Assembly (NCBI GenBank): GCA_963797475.1
Contig: CAWCPR010000003.1
Span: forward strand, 1,240,001-1,304,000
Length of the DNA: 64,000 nucleotides
Direction of reading: 5' to 3'
Source of the DNA: CAWCPR01 sp963797475
GTDB lineage: Bacteria; Chloroflexota; Anaerolineae; Anaerolineales; UBA4823
Of this stretch, positions 26,623-37,435 are shown piece after piece. The translations under genes and the position numbers were made by a program. Numbering within the stretch: position 1 is the stretch's first letter; every line of letters begins with the position of its first letter. The notes below the pieces were generated by a model. It was not told where the DNA came from, did not search any database, and saw only the letters and a program-made list of their open reading frames with translations.

Positions 26623-27691
26623 GTGAACACCAAAGCCAGCACCGATACCATGCCCGTCAAAGTCCAGCCCTGGAAGTTAGGTTCTCAGGAAACGGATGAA
26701 CGATTGACCATACGCGATGCCGTGAAGAAATTCATGATCAGCAGGATGAACTGCGGACCAAAAACTCACAGCCTATACTTTTCGGCATTGAAACGACTCA
26801 TTCAGTTTATGGAATACTACGAGGCAAAGTATCTGGACGCGATCGATGCCGACCTGCTTGAATATTATTTCTCCTGCTTGAGAACACCAATGAACAAGAA
26901 GGAGTTGATGTTAGGGGTGGTTAATTATCGAGATTGGATGGACGAGGATAAACGATGCAAAACGTATGAGCAGAATTACGTTCATGGTTTATACCGCCCG
27001 GTGAATACGATGGTGCGATATTTCCAGGCAAGGGGTGATCTTCCATTATTCAATTATGTGCATCCTTTACCTGACAATAAGAGCTATTTGTGGTCTCCAT
27101 CCGATGAAGAGTTTTTCGAGGCACTTAATGCTTGTCTCTCCGACAGGGATTATTTAATCCTTTTATTTATGGGCGATTCTGCGCTCAGGGCCGAAGAAAC
27201 AATGAGCATCGATTGGGGTGATATATATTTTGATGAGGCAAAGGTCAGGGTGAGGAACGCCAAATGGGGTTCGGTGCGAGATGTAACACTCTCCAAGGGA
27301 ATTCTGGAACTCTTACAGGACTATAAAAATAGTCTGCCTGAAATCGTTCACCACGCAAGACTCGCCCGTTTTCTGCACATCAACAGGCAGCCGGCTGACC
27401 GAGTTAGGATTGCAGAGCATGATCTATCGGATCAAAGAGCGATCAGGGATTGATATTTCTGCTCATGATTTACGAAGATTCGCTATGCGTACCTGGAACA
27501 AGGCTGGACGGACAACTGAAGATACCCAAAGAGCGGCTGGGCATGTAGATGCACAGACCACCCGGCATTATCTGGGCAGAATCGAGCCAGGCGTTACACC
27601 CGGACAGCAAGCGACCAATGCGCTAGATTATCTGATTAGGGAGGGGAAGATCAACCTTAAACAGAACAGGATTCGAGGTGGCTGTCAGTAG
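26623..27691 (+). CDS. Tyrosine recombinase/integrase 2 (one frameshift)
   Basis: A second tyrosine recombinase of about 355 residues, only distantly similar to the first. GTG 26623 follows AAAAGGAG with about ten bases of spacing. The segments are 26623-27453 and 27410-27691. A shift near 27390 breaks the stretch that would read RLTELGLQSM. The catalytic residues are present as Arg in SALRAEETMS, HxxR in AHDLRRF, His in AAGHVD, and Tyr in TRHYLGR. Two recombinases plus a small HTH protein in a row recall the Tn554-like and recombinase-in-trio arrangements, though the third gene here is not a recombinase. Confidence 0.82.
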
Positions 27692-27849
27692 AAATCAAGG
27701 TTTTCGGATGTGAAGTCCTGAGCCACCACCTTTCTATATTACAAGGTTGCGGCTGCATATTTGCTATTAAGATTGTCTGAAAATTTGCAGCGCATTTACG
27801 GCTGCATGTTGTTACCTTTTGGAATGAATTTACCTGATTTGAGGAAAAA

Positions 27850-28357
27850 ATGGCAAAGAAAAATAGCTCGGAAAAAGATCCCTTCGTAATGAATATCAGC
27901 GTCGTCTTGATAGTGGTAGATCGATTGCGGAATTGGCACGCGAGAATGGGGTTGCTCATTCTACGATGCGCTGGCGATTGCGGCAGTTGGGGGTAGATGT
28001 AAGAAAAGAGCCGAGGCAGATGGCCGGTTCGGAGCCGGCGGTCTCGCGAAATACAGGGTTTCGGTCTTCCTGGGAGATGCAATTGTTGACGCCCGGCTGA
28101 GTCGCTTGGCTAAGGATTATGAAGTTGATCTTTCTGGTGTTCGTGGAACGGAGGCGAAACTTAAGAAACTGCTCGCCGTCTTTGTTACCAGGTACTCCAA
28201 TATACAGATTGGGAAGATCATGGGTGTCAGCGAAACCTCGTTGCGCAAGTGGTGCAAGGCATTCGGGATAAGAACGGTTGGAAACGGGAATTGGGCCAGG
28301 GTCTATTCAGGCAAAGCGACTGTTGAAGAGCTGCTCGCGATGGGGGATGAGGAATGA
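27850..28357 (+). CDS. Small helix-turn-helix protein (two frameshifts)
   Basis: This is a probable DNA-binding protein of about 168 residues with two helix-turn-helix segments. The first is YQRRLDSGRSIAELARENGV with HSTMRWRLRQLGVD. The second is RYSNIQIGKIMGVSETSLRK followed by WCKAFGIR. ATG 27850 follows GAGG. The frame shifts near 27885 and again near 28075, and the last open piece is 28106-28357. It lies 158 bp after recombinase 2 and may be an accessory factor of the same element or a transposase-like HTH protein. It ends 60 bp before a bidirectional hairpin. Confidence 0.6.
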
Positions 28358-28417
28358 TTCCATAGAACAATCGCAAGGGGTTTTCAACCTTCAGCCAACC
28401 CTCGTGCTGGGCAGATA

Positions 28418-28452
28418 ATAAAGCCAGTGCTCAAAAAGAGTGCTGGCTTTAT
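28418..28452. terminator. Bidirectional hairpin terminator
   Basis: ATAAAGCCAG (28418-28427) pairs exactly with CTGGCTTTAT (28443-28452), giving A/T-rich flanks on both strands. It lies between the rightward HTH gene and the leftward subtilase gene and suits termination of both. The rest of 28358-28631 holds no gene that I can support. Confidence 0.75.
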
Positions 28453-28631
28453 CGTAAGCAATGAGAAATTAACATGCCCTTTCTAGACCGTAGCCCACAA
28501 TCGAGCCTGTGAGAGCAGGGCAAGAAAGATGAACTTCAAGCTCACTAAAGGTGCTAGTAAAGCGGCTTCCGGGTGTATAAATTGATCAGCGCATGCAACA
28601 ATCCCTTGTATGAACCTTGTCCGGACAGGCG

Positions 28632-31600
28632 CTAATGCATAGTGACAGGCAGGAAGAGTTTGAATTTCTCTTCAGAAACAATAACTTGAATCAAGTTAGG
28701 CCGCGAGATCGAGTCAGATCCGCCCGGGCCGGAGACTGTGAGGCTGACCGTGTATATTCCTGCAGTCGCATAGGTGTGGCTAGGATTCTGAACCGTGATG
28801 GTCGCGTCGTCCCCAAAGTCCCATAGCCAGGATGTGACAGCGCCGGTGGACACGTCGGTGAACTGCACGTTGAGTGGAGCATTTCCGCTTTGAGGGTTGG
28901 CGCTGAGTCCGGCCGAGGGGCAGGAGCCCGAGCCGGCCGCCACCCCGGCGCTGACGCCGGCTTCACTCCATATGCCGCCTTCGTTGCGTGCCTTAACCGA
29001 GATGTAGTAGGTCTGCCCGGCGGTCAAGCTCAGATCGGTGCGGGTAAAGGATGTCTCTTGTGTATCGTTCCAACCGACTACATCGATCCCGCTGGATGTT
29101 GTCCCGATGGCGTATTGGAAGCGGGTAATGGCGCTTTCTGGGTCGGAAGCCGACCAGCGGGCGGAGAGGGTATCCGGGCTGGCGGCTCCGCAGGCCAGAA
29201 CAGTTGGGGCAGGCGGTGGGGTTGTGTCTCCAATCGCGCCGGCGTAATCAACGGTGAAAGTAAAGGTGGAATTGGGGGCAATCTCGATCCCATCCAGGCC
29301 GGCTGCCCCATCGATGGCGAGGGTAAAGTCGCCGCGAGGCAAACGCGAGGTAATATCTTCATAGGCGCGGTATTGTGTGTTGGAGAGCCATCCTGCCTCA
29401 TAAAAATTATTTTCTCTAAAGGGTACAAGCAATTCTTCTACCGTTACCGTGGCTATGCGCCATCCTCCCACCCGCCGATGGCATAGATTCCGTCGCTGGC
29501 CGCAGCCACGCCAAGCTCAGTCTCGGGCGGTAGGCATGCTGGCCATGCGTCATCCAGGTGTCTGTAGCTGGGTCGTATTCTTCCACCGTGGCCAGAACAC
29601 CGTATCATCCGCCGATAGCGTAGATCTTGCCGTTACTGGCTGCGGCCACGCCCAGGTTAGACCGGGCAGTGGGCATGCTGGCTCGCGCCGTCCAGGTATT
29701 TGTAGCCGGGTCGTATTCCTCCACAGTGGCTAGAGCTTTGCCATCAACCCCTTCCCCGCCGATTGCGTAAATCTTGCCATTGTTGGCCGCTGCCACTCCT
29801 AGATCCTGCCGGGCAGTGGGCATATTGGCCCGCGCCGTCCAGGTGTCTGTGGCCGGGTCGTATTCCTCCACAGTGTCAGGATCGTTGATATTTCACCCGC
29901 CGATGGCGTAGATCTTGCCGTTGCTGGCCGCGGCTACGCCCAGAAAACCCCGGGCAGTGGGCATACTGGCCCGCGCCGTCCAGATGTCCGTGGCCGGGTC
30001 GTATTCCTCCACCGTGGCTAAAAAAAAGTCGCCATTTCAGCACCCCCCAATGGCGTAGATTTTGCCGTTGCTGGCCGCAGCCACACCCAGGTAACCCCGG
30101 GCAGTGGGCATACTGGCCCGCGCCGTCCAGGTATCTGTGGCCGGGTCGTATTCCTCCACATTGGTAAAATACTCCTATCCCGCCCTCCAATTGCGTAGAT
30201 TCTGCCGTTGCTGGCTGTAGCCACACCCAGGAAAAGACGGGCAGTAGGCATACTGGCCCGCGCCGTCCAGTTAAATCGGCAACCAACTGCAGGTTGACGA
30301 TCTCCGTGATATCCATCGGCCGGCTGAACTGCACATCGAAGGCGGCTGTCTGGATCCCGACCGGGCTGGGGGGATCGAGGGTTACGGAGCGCACGTAAGC
30401 CGGGGCGGTCTGCACCGGTCCACTGGCCTTGAGAGCGTACAGCACCTGGCCCATGTTGTAATCGTCGCCAAAATCCCAAATCCTTTGTTCGATGGCTGCA
30501 TTGTTCGTCGTTCCCCACCAGTTGTTGTTGGCCGGGACCGTCGTCAGGGTGGTCTTCGGGATCCGATCCTCGACATCGTAGGCTCCCTTGTTGAACTCCA
30601 GGTTGTTGCCTGAGATGTCTATCGACGTACCGGAAACCAGCTTGATCGCGCTGCCGGCGTTGCCATGCAGCGTGTTGCTGATGACCTCCACATCCCCGTG
30701 GACCTCGATGCCGACCCCGTGACTGTTGGCGATCAGGTTGCCCTGAACCAGGCCCCCACCGGTGTAGATGCCGCCAGCATTGCCCACCAACCGGTTTTGA
30801 AGCACAGTGACCGAACCGGTGGTGGAGATGCCCCAACCGGTAGACCCTTCAATATCGTTGCGCCGGATCGTGCTGCCATTACCGGCGTTGATCCCGCCGC
30901 CTGTGATCGTGTTAGTCAGCACCTGAGTCGTGTTACTTGCAGAAATGCTACCGTTCTTTACGGTATTCTCACTGACGAGGGCTGAAGAACCCACAACTAT
31001 CCCGCCCCCACTGACCGTGTTTTCCGTGACCGTGCTGTCTCCCGGCGCGTTAATTGCTCCCGCAGCGGTGTTATTTTGTACCGTGGAGCCACTCCCAACA
31101 CTGATCCCTGCATTAACGACGTTGTTCAACGCCTGGGTCTGACTGCTGATGCTCAACCCACCATTGGTAATCGTATTTCCCCAGGCGTATCCACCGCCTT
31201 CGATTGTCAGCCCGCCTGCCAGGCTGCTCTCAAGCACCCACACCGGTGTGCCGCCCGGCGTGCAGTTCACCCCGCCGCCATCTACTGCGACATTCGAGAG
31301 GTAAGGCGTGGCATTCGTGCAGCCGATCCCTTGCGCGGCGCTTTCCACTTCCACCCAGCGCAGGATGCTGCCGCTCAGGTACGTCCCGCTGATCGTGGCG
31401 GTCGCATCCACACCCGGATCATCGAAGAAGATCCTCCCCCAATTGGCCCCGGTGTGCGACAGAAAGCGGATGGGTTGAGCGGACGTCCCACCGGCGATGA
31501 GCATACCGCCCACGTTCAGGTTGTAATTCCCGTTGAAGCGCACCTCGGTGCCCGATTGGATGGTCAGGGTGATCCCGGGCGGGATGCCCAGGTTTGCGTT

Positions 31601-33472
31601 GACGATATAGGTCTTGTCGCTGGTCCAGACCGTGTCTTCGGTGATCGTGCCCCCCACCGGTTCGTTGGCGCTGCGGGTCGTGATGCTGAATGATAAATTG
31701 ACCATGTACGCGCCGCCGTTGGCCGAGATGGACAGGCTGAATGGGATCGGGTGGTTGTAGCCGGCCGCCAGATCGACGGTGAAGGTAAAGGCTGGCGCAT
31801 TCGAACCGGTCGCCCCAGAAGCAATCCCGCCGAAGGAAGACGTACCCATCCCAATCGTGACATAAGGGTCCGAAGTGGAAAGCGTGCCGGTGACGCCGGT
31901 CGCCGCCAGCCAGTCGTTATACAGGCTGACGTTCAGGGAAGCCGCTTCACCCGGCGTGGGCCGGCCTTGGGGTCGCCGTCGACTGCCGTGGATTGCAGCG
32001 ACAGAATCGGGTGAGGAGGCTGGGTTACGGCTGTGGCGGCGTTGATCCGCCCACTGCCGAGCTGCCTGGCGTAGGCCGGGTTCAAGGCATCGATCGGGTC
32101 AGTGGTGTGATCGATCTGCGCCTGCACGAGCGCCGCAGGCCAATCGCTGTGCTGGGAGCGGATCAGCCCCGCCAGGCCGGAGACGAAGGGAGCCGCAAAG
32201 GATGAGCCGTTGGCCGGACCCCAGTCGCCGCCCAGGAAGGTGGTGGTGATGTTCATGCCCGGAGCGGCCAGGTCGACCCAGGAACCGTAGTTGGAATATC
32301 CTGCTTTCAAATCGCCCTCGTCCGTCCCGGCGACCGCCAGCACCTCTTCATAGGCGGCCGGGTAGAAGGGGGCGCTGACGTTATCGTTGCCCGCCCCGCC
32401 TACCACGATCGCGCCATACTCATTCACCGCCGTGCGGATGGCCGAGAGCAGGGCGGAGGAGTTGCCGTAGCCGCCCAGGGAGATGTTGATCACCTTCGCC
32501 CCTTTTTTAGCGGCGTACAGAACCCCATCGGCGACGTCCGAGTAGTTGGCCACCCCGCTGACCTGCATGACCTTGACCGGCATGATGCGGCAGTTCCAGC
32601 ACATCCCGGCGATGCCGGCGCTGTTGTCGGCGGCCGCGGCGGCGATGCCGGCCACCTGGGTGCCGTGGCCGTTGTCATCGGCCGGGTTGTTGTCGTCGTT
32701 GACGAAATCCCAACCCTTGACGTCATCGACAAACCCGTTGTTGTCATCGTCCAGGCCGTTGCCGGCCACTTCGCCCGGGTTGGTCCACAACTGCCCGGCA
32801 AAGTCGACGTGGGCGAAGTCGACGCCGCTGTCCAGAGATGGCGATGACGACCGTCTGCGTGCCGGTGACCACATCCCAGGCGTCCGGGGCGGAGACCTGG
32901 GTCAGGCCCCACTGCTGGGGGAACAGCGGGTCATCGGGCGTGGTGAACAGGGGCGCGGAGGCGGCTTTGGCCAGGTAATCCGGCTCGGCCCATTCGACGT
33001 TTGGATCGGCCTGCAAGGCTCGCACGGTCGCCAGGACGTCCGCTTTCTTCCCTAAACGCAGGAGATGGATATTAGCCAGTTCTGGCTGGCTGTCAGCTAT
33101 CGATGGAAACAGCTTCTCGGCAGAAAGCACATGCTGCTGAGAGAGAACTCGATCCAGTCCAGGCGCGCCGGTTTGCGGCATAGATCCAGCAGCCTGCTTG
33201 ACTTGAACGGCAGTTCGGAACTTGACGAGGACGTGATCCGGAGCGAAGGCTGGCGTATCCGGTGAGGGCGCAATGCCGGTTGCGTTTATCCCTGGTGAGG
33301 CAAATGCTGGCCTCGGTATCCAACCGGATGGGGGAACAGGCAAACCCTCGGGGTCTGCAGCCGCAAAGGCGCGGGCGCTGTTCTGCAGCAGCGCCAGTCC
33401 CAGGGCGAGAAACAACCCGGCCAGGAAAATGGGGAGCAATAAACGAATGGGATGGAAGCGAGATGAGGGCAT
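28632..33472 (-). CDS. Giant secreted S8 subtilase with beta-helix, kelch and PKD regions (frameshifted)
   Basis: This is one secreted protein of about 1600 residues. ATG 33472 follows AGGAG. The open pieces in order are 33472-32744, 32874-31933, 31849-29876, 29871-29605 and 29471-28632. Domains run as signal peptide, fervidolysin-like propeptide (FAPDHVLVKFRTAV), and an S8 domain with Asp in AILDSGVD, His in NGHGTQVAG and Ser in NGSSFAAPFVSGL. A right-handed parallel beta-helix with many TVTENTV-like rungs follows, then about six kelch repeats (NGKIYAIGG, ASMPTAR). A fibronectin-like segment and a PKD domain (SWLWDFGDDATITV) come last, and the end is FKLFLPVTMH. It is probably a cell-surface or secreted protease with a sugar- or protein-binding scaffold. 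Most shifts lie in the kelch part. Confidence 0.82.
29460..30290 (-). repeat. Six tandem kelch-encoding direct repeats
   Basis: Units of about 120-150 bp recur with high identity. Each has a core that reads, on this strand, as a GKIYAIGG coding block, a TWTARASMPTAR block and an EEYDPATDTW block. Copies start near 29476, 29605, 29750, 29885, 30040 and 30180. Several junctions between units carry a frame change, as if units had been misjoined or misread. Confidence 0.8.
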
Positions 33473-34021
33473 TTTACGCTCCTGCAATTCAATTTTCTGT
33501 TTGGGGTAAACGCACGCCTGGATATCCCCCTTGAGGGTTGAGCCGTTTCTCGACAGTACGATGAAAAGATTGTTTAGTAGAACCAAATGGCCATGAAATA
33601 ATTACTTCTTGGAGGATACACAATCACAGACAAGATATCAAGTGACGAACGTCACCCCAAACAAAACTGTAAACTCGCCGCTAATTTGGATGCCACGATT
33701 AAAGCAAACCAGGTATGTTCGTCCAAAACCCGTAATTTTTGCCTCGATAGATGGGCCACTTCTGGCATGGCCTTTTACAAGAGGATCGCTAAAGGTTTTA
33801 AAGGAGATTGTGGTTCGCCTAAGATGGTCCAGGTCATACGCCAGCCGTCGAAAATGACTGGCGCATCTGAAAAATCCCTCTACAGCCAGAGCTATAGCTG
33901 AAGGACAAACCCTTTCCTGGCTATTAGGAAGCGGCTGCAGTTGGCCAGGTAAATTTGCAAACAAGTAGATAAGTGCGTCAATTAACGACGGTTATTCCGG
34001 CGGTAGCAAGGAGCACGCACC

Positions 34022-34324
34022 ATGAGCATCACAGAACAGATCAACCAATTCGTCCAGTCATGCGACTACGACATTCTCACGACCCTCGCTGGCTGCTATC
34101 TGACGGCAACTGGGCTTCGTTTCCCGGTGACAACTCCGCAGTGGATCTAGGATGAGTTTGGCCTTGTGCTGGATTATTGCGAGTTCACCCTGCAACAGAC
34201 AGCAGGAGAACCGATCATGCCATACGAGTGGTCGAGCGCATATCATACCGTCGAGATGGTCAGCCAGGCTGCACACGCTGAACTGCGCCGGCGGTCAGTG
34301 GGATCTAGCCATGGTTTTTCCTGA
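34022..34324 (+). pseudogene. Remnant of a small gene with an in-frame TAG
   Basis: ATG 34022 (AAGGAG upstream) opens MSITEQINQFVQSCDYDILT and stops at TAG 34148-34150, but the same frame continues (DEFGLVLDYCEFTLQQTAGE) to TGA 34322-34324. The second half shares its DNA with the copy at 37692-37850. The family is unknown. The amber codon could be decay or a sequence error. Confidence 0.4.
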
Positions 34325-34348
34325 AATGAATACAGTCAGGGAAAAATG
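34183..34348. repeat. Imperfect duplicated block, copy 1
   Basis: The shared words include GTTCACCCTGCA, GAACCGATCATGC, ATACGAGTGG, ATCATACCGT and GCACACGCTGAA, in the same order and spacing as at 37692-37850. The two copies flank the DUF4352/SSB gene pair in direct orientation. Confidence 0.6.
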
Positions 34349-34467
34349 GTGGGTAACGGCTATATCCAAATAGATGCAAATTGCTTTCTTGCTCCCTAAT
34401 GCATCTTCTTAGGAGAGCGCGCCGTCAATAGAGAGCATTTTTGTTTCCGGCTACAAAAAATGGCGGC

Positions 34468-34512
34468 AGGTGGCTAAAACGTAGTAACAGCATATTCCGC
34501 TGCTCAGTACCT
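34468..34512. repeat. 45-bp direct repeat, copy 1 (copy 2 at 34675-34720)
   Basis: AGGTGGCTAAAACGTAGTAA with following CATATTCCGCTGCTCAG is repeated about 207 bp later as AGGTGGCTATAACGGAGTAG with TATTCCGCTGCCCAG. No ORF spans either copy. Confidence 0.5.
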
Positions 34513-34903
34513 TAGAAAACGATTACTCGCGAGCAGGTACGCTGCCAATGAGATTTTCAACTCGTGCCGGCTATATCTCTCATAGGAGCCTATTACGTGT
34601 TCACCCGCTGGCTTCTGCAATGATGGAGATAGCCAGTCGGATCAGTTTTTCGTCTTGACGCGAAATCTCCTTCCAGGTGGCTATAACGGAGTAGCAGTAT
34701 TCCGCTGCCCAGAACTTTACAAACCGAATACTGGATTGAAGAAAAAGATGGGGGAAATCTGTTCGTTCACGCTATTCTCGTCCAAAGGTATGCGGTGACC
34801 GTCTTGCATATTGGATGGAATATGGGAGTGTACCGATATGCGCAGAACGATAGATCCCCAGTGTAGTCTCCCTGCATCCAGCGATAATCTTGCCATGCAA
34901 ACT

Positions 34904-35126
34904 GGACGTAGGGGCGTACCGAATGGTCGACGCTTTGAACCATATGCTTTTTTCTCCCTGATCCCATTAACCGTATCTGGTAGCAATAAGCCAAATGCGG
35001 GGGACGTAGGGGTGTACCGAAAAATAGCAAGCACTTTACTCTACACTACACTGAGGTTTCCCTGTGTCCCACCGGTAGCTGTGGCAAAATTCAATGTGCT
35101 GCCGGGCGGGACGTAGGGGTGTACCG
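34904..35126. repeat. Three-copy 18-bp direct repeat, spacing about 100 bp
   Basis: GGACGTAGGGGYGTACCG occurs at 34904-34921, 35002-35019 and 35109-35126, a period of 98 and 107 bp. A weaker related word (GGGAGTGTACCG) occurs near 34826. Each core is preceded by an unlike stretch that often begins with TCCCTG. This is a degenerate tandem array of unknown role. It lacks the short regular spacers of a CRISPR array and no cas gene is near. Confidence 0.6.
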
Positions 35127-35249
35127 GAGACGGCTGAAGATTCGGGACACACCATGAGGGTTTCCGGTGGGCATTCAGTCATGTGCGCCTACCGGAAATT
35201 GCCCTCAACAGGCTACGGGTCGGCAAGAAATTAGAAGTGGTATGAGATT

Positions 35250-36720
35250 TTACTGTCCCAGATCGATGCGGATAATTCGGTAACCGCCGAATAAAACTTG
35301 CGGTTCATACATGACGAGCAACCCCATTGCTTCCTTTGGGATCTCAAACGTCACGTGGCCTCGGACTTTTTCTCCCTGTGCCAATTCACCGGATGTCAGT
35401 GATGGGTCCACTGAGGCAAATGATGCTCCGTATTCATAACCTTGGGAGTCCCGAACCTTAAAGTAAAGTGGATTATACGGAGAGGGATCGGAGCGCCCGG
35501 TATTCGCGATTTCTACCTCAATATCCAGGTAAGTGTAGCCGGATTTGGTTGACATTCCACCCACTGACTTCACCTTCTGAGTGTTCAAGATAGTTAAGGT
35601 GACGCCAGCCAATTCAGCTGGATCGCCAATTTTATTTTCCGAGAATGTCAAGGGTGCTGGGATATCGGCTGCTTTTTCCGCATTCTCGTCCAGATTTAAC
35701 TCTGACGGGTTGGTAGCCTCCGAATAGAACTTCTGGTTCATAGGTAACGATCAAGCCTGTCGCCTTCTCAGGCGCTTCAAAGGTTACGTGCCCACGTACC
35801 ACATCGCCCTTCTCAAGCTCGCCGCTCATTAGGGATGGCTTGACGGCGCTCATCGTCGAATTGTATTCGAAAGATTGTGAGTCCTTGAGCTTGAAGTAGT
35901 ATGGATTGTAAGGGGTTGTTTCATCTCGGCTTGCATTCTGGATGACGACTTCGATATCTACCAATATATTTCCGGCTTCTGCATTGACAAAACCTGCGGA
36001 CTTCACCTTTTGAACGTTCAGGATAATGAATGCAATCCCTGCGGATTCAACGCGCTCCCCGACTTTACCGGCTGGCGCGGTCGCTTGCGCCTCACCAATG
36101 TCCACCGGATTTTCGCTCATCTCCTCCAGGTTTACCTTCAAAGGGTTATACCCGCCAAACAACACTATCGGCTCATAGCTGACGACCAGACCAATGGCAT
36201 GTTCCGGAACTTCGAACGCCACATGCCCACGCGCTCGCTCTCCTTTACTTAGGTCGCCGCTTTGCAGAGAAGGATCCAATGAGCCAAAGCTGGTATCATA
36301 TTCATAGCCATCTGCATCTTTAACCTTGAAGTAGAACGGGTTGTAAGGAGCCTTGTCGTCTCTATCCATATTTTCTAGAACTACTTCGATATCTACAAGT
36401 TCATTTCCTTCTTCTGCTGTAATGAAACCGGCAGATTTCATTTTCTGGACATTTAGAACAGTCAAGGCAATGCCGGCGCTCTCCACACGTTCGCCGACTT
36501 TACTGATAGTTGGTTTGGGTGTAGATGTGGCAGTTGGTGGAACTTCGGTCTCTTTGGGAACGCTGGTTGGATTATTTGTTGGTTGTGTCTCGGTTTTCGC
36601 TTGTTCTCCTTGACTGCTTTCATTTGCGGGGGCTTCTGGAGTAGGTGTGGTTGACGAACATGCAAGAGAGATTACCAGAAAAATAGCAAGCAAAAACCAG
36701 ATCGGATTTCGACGAAGCAT
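35250..36720 (-). CDS. Lipoprotein with three tandem DUF4352 domains (one frameshift)
   Basis: A surface lipoprotein of about 489 residues. The signal peptide ends in a lipobox (VISLAC), followed by a Thr/Pro-rich linker. Three homologous beta-sandwich repeats of about 130 residues follow, each running from KVGERVESAGIALTVLNVQK-like to VLFGGYxPxxV. They match the DUF4352/telokin-like family of extracytoplasmic domains. The open pieces are 36720-35632 and 35741-35250. Removing one T from TTT at 35695-35697 fuses them (VNLDENAEKAADIPA) into one ORF. The function is unknown; this family is common in Gram-positive and Chloroflexota lipoproteins. It lies downstream of ssb on the same strand. Confidence 0.8.
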
Positions 36721-36936
36721 GACATTCTCCTTGTATTTACTTTATTTATATGGGGGCATTTGAAGCAAACTACCTCTTAAGCACCTATTGTAGCAAAAAT
36801 CCGTACAAAAACAAGCAAAATTGAGGGCAATATGGTAGGAAAAGATTACAATTTAGTAAGGTGCTTCTTCACCTATTGGATATGATTGATTTTAATTGGG
36901 AAAGTGATCAAGAGAATGTACTCCTGACTAAATGTA

Positions 36937-36967
36937 GACTTGACTGAGCCAAATTCTCAGCCAAGTC
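36937..36967 (-). terminator. Hairpin after ssb, possible terminator
   Basis: GACTTGACTGAG (36937-36948) pairs with CTCAGCCAAGTC (36956-36967) with one mismatch, 19 bp past the ssb stop. The T-run on the minus strand is short, so termination is likely but not certain. It would separate ssb from the DUF4352 lipoprotein gene. Confidence 0.55.
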
Positions 36968-36985
36968 CACATTCTTCTCTGGCAC

Positions 36986-37435
36986 CTAAAATGGGATCGA
37001 CTCCTCTGGATCCAATTGGCCGTCCAGATCGCCGCTCTCATCCTGGCTGCCAACTTGACCGTCGTCTTCATCACCCCAACTCTGACCTGGCTTAGGGTCG
37101 AGAAACTTGACGGTGCTCGCACGCACGACAAATGACGCACCAGGAGTGCCGTCGCGTCGGGTGTAGATTTTCGGACCGCCGGTTTTTGGATCCGGCACCA
37201 GCCGTCCGACAACCATCGCCTGGCTGCCTTTGTACAGGTATCTGGCAACCGTTTCTCCATAGGTCCCCCAAACTTCGATTTGAAACCAGGCGGTCTCCCG
37301 AACCTCGATACCGTCAGACCGGAGGTACTTGCGGGAACTCGCCAGGGAGAAATTCGCGACTGCGACGCCATTTGGGGCATAAGTGAGCACAGGGTCTCGC
37401 CCCAGAAAACCAAGGATTGTTACTGTTTGGTACAT
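36986..37435 (-). CDS. ssb: Single-stranded DNA-binding protein
   Basis: This OB-fold protein coats single-stranded DNA and recruits repair and replication partners. The 149-residue protein begins MYQTVTILGFLGRDPVLTYA, has the family stretch VANFSLASSRKY and ends in the acidic partner-binding tail PEESIPF. ATG 37435 follows AAGGA at about nine bases; ATG 37444 is a poorer alternative. A small hairpin (37465-37484) lies in its leader. The presence of an SSB away from replication genes and next to methyltransferases suggests an accessory copy carried by the island, which is an inference. Confidence 0.92.
   Translation of the reverse strand: MYQTVTILGFLGRDPVLTYAPNGVAVANFSLASSRKYLRSDGIEVRETAWFQIEVWGTYGETVARYLYKGSQAMVVGRLVPDPKTGGPKIYTRRDGTPGASFVVRASTVKFLDPKPGQSWGDEDDGQVGSQDESGDLDGQLDPEESIPF

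Larger units (their letters stand above)
33473..35249. other. Repeat-rich region without a convincing gene
   Basis: In about 1.8 kb no family-recognisable coding region is seen. Short ORFs exist on both strands (for example 33638-33964 on the minus strand) but show no motif. The stretch contains a gene remnant at 34022-34324, a duplicated block shared with 37692-37850, a two-copy 45-bp repeat (34468 and 34675) and three copies of an 18-bp repeat (34904-35126). It looks like accessory DNA in decay. Confidence 0.5.

Noticed and set aside
25264..28460. Second copy of the tRNA-Gly 3' end as attR close to the recombinases
   Set aside because: No matching repeat was found in the window. The far end is probably beyond 64 kb.
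16760..28510. 15-bp identity TAGCCCACAATCGAG at about 16761 and 28493
   Set aside because: A match of this length is expected by chance in 64 kb, and the flanks are unrelated.
33638..33964. 108-codon minus-strand ORF as a gene
   Set aside because: No motif, no Shine-Dalgarno, overlapping open frames on both strands, and it lies in a repeat-rich decayed zone.
34904..35126. Possible CRISPR array
   Set aside because: Only three repeats, repeat length 18, spacers of 80-90 bp and unequal, and no cas gene anywhere in the window.
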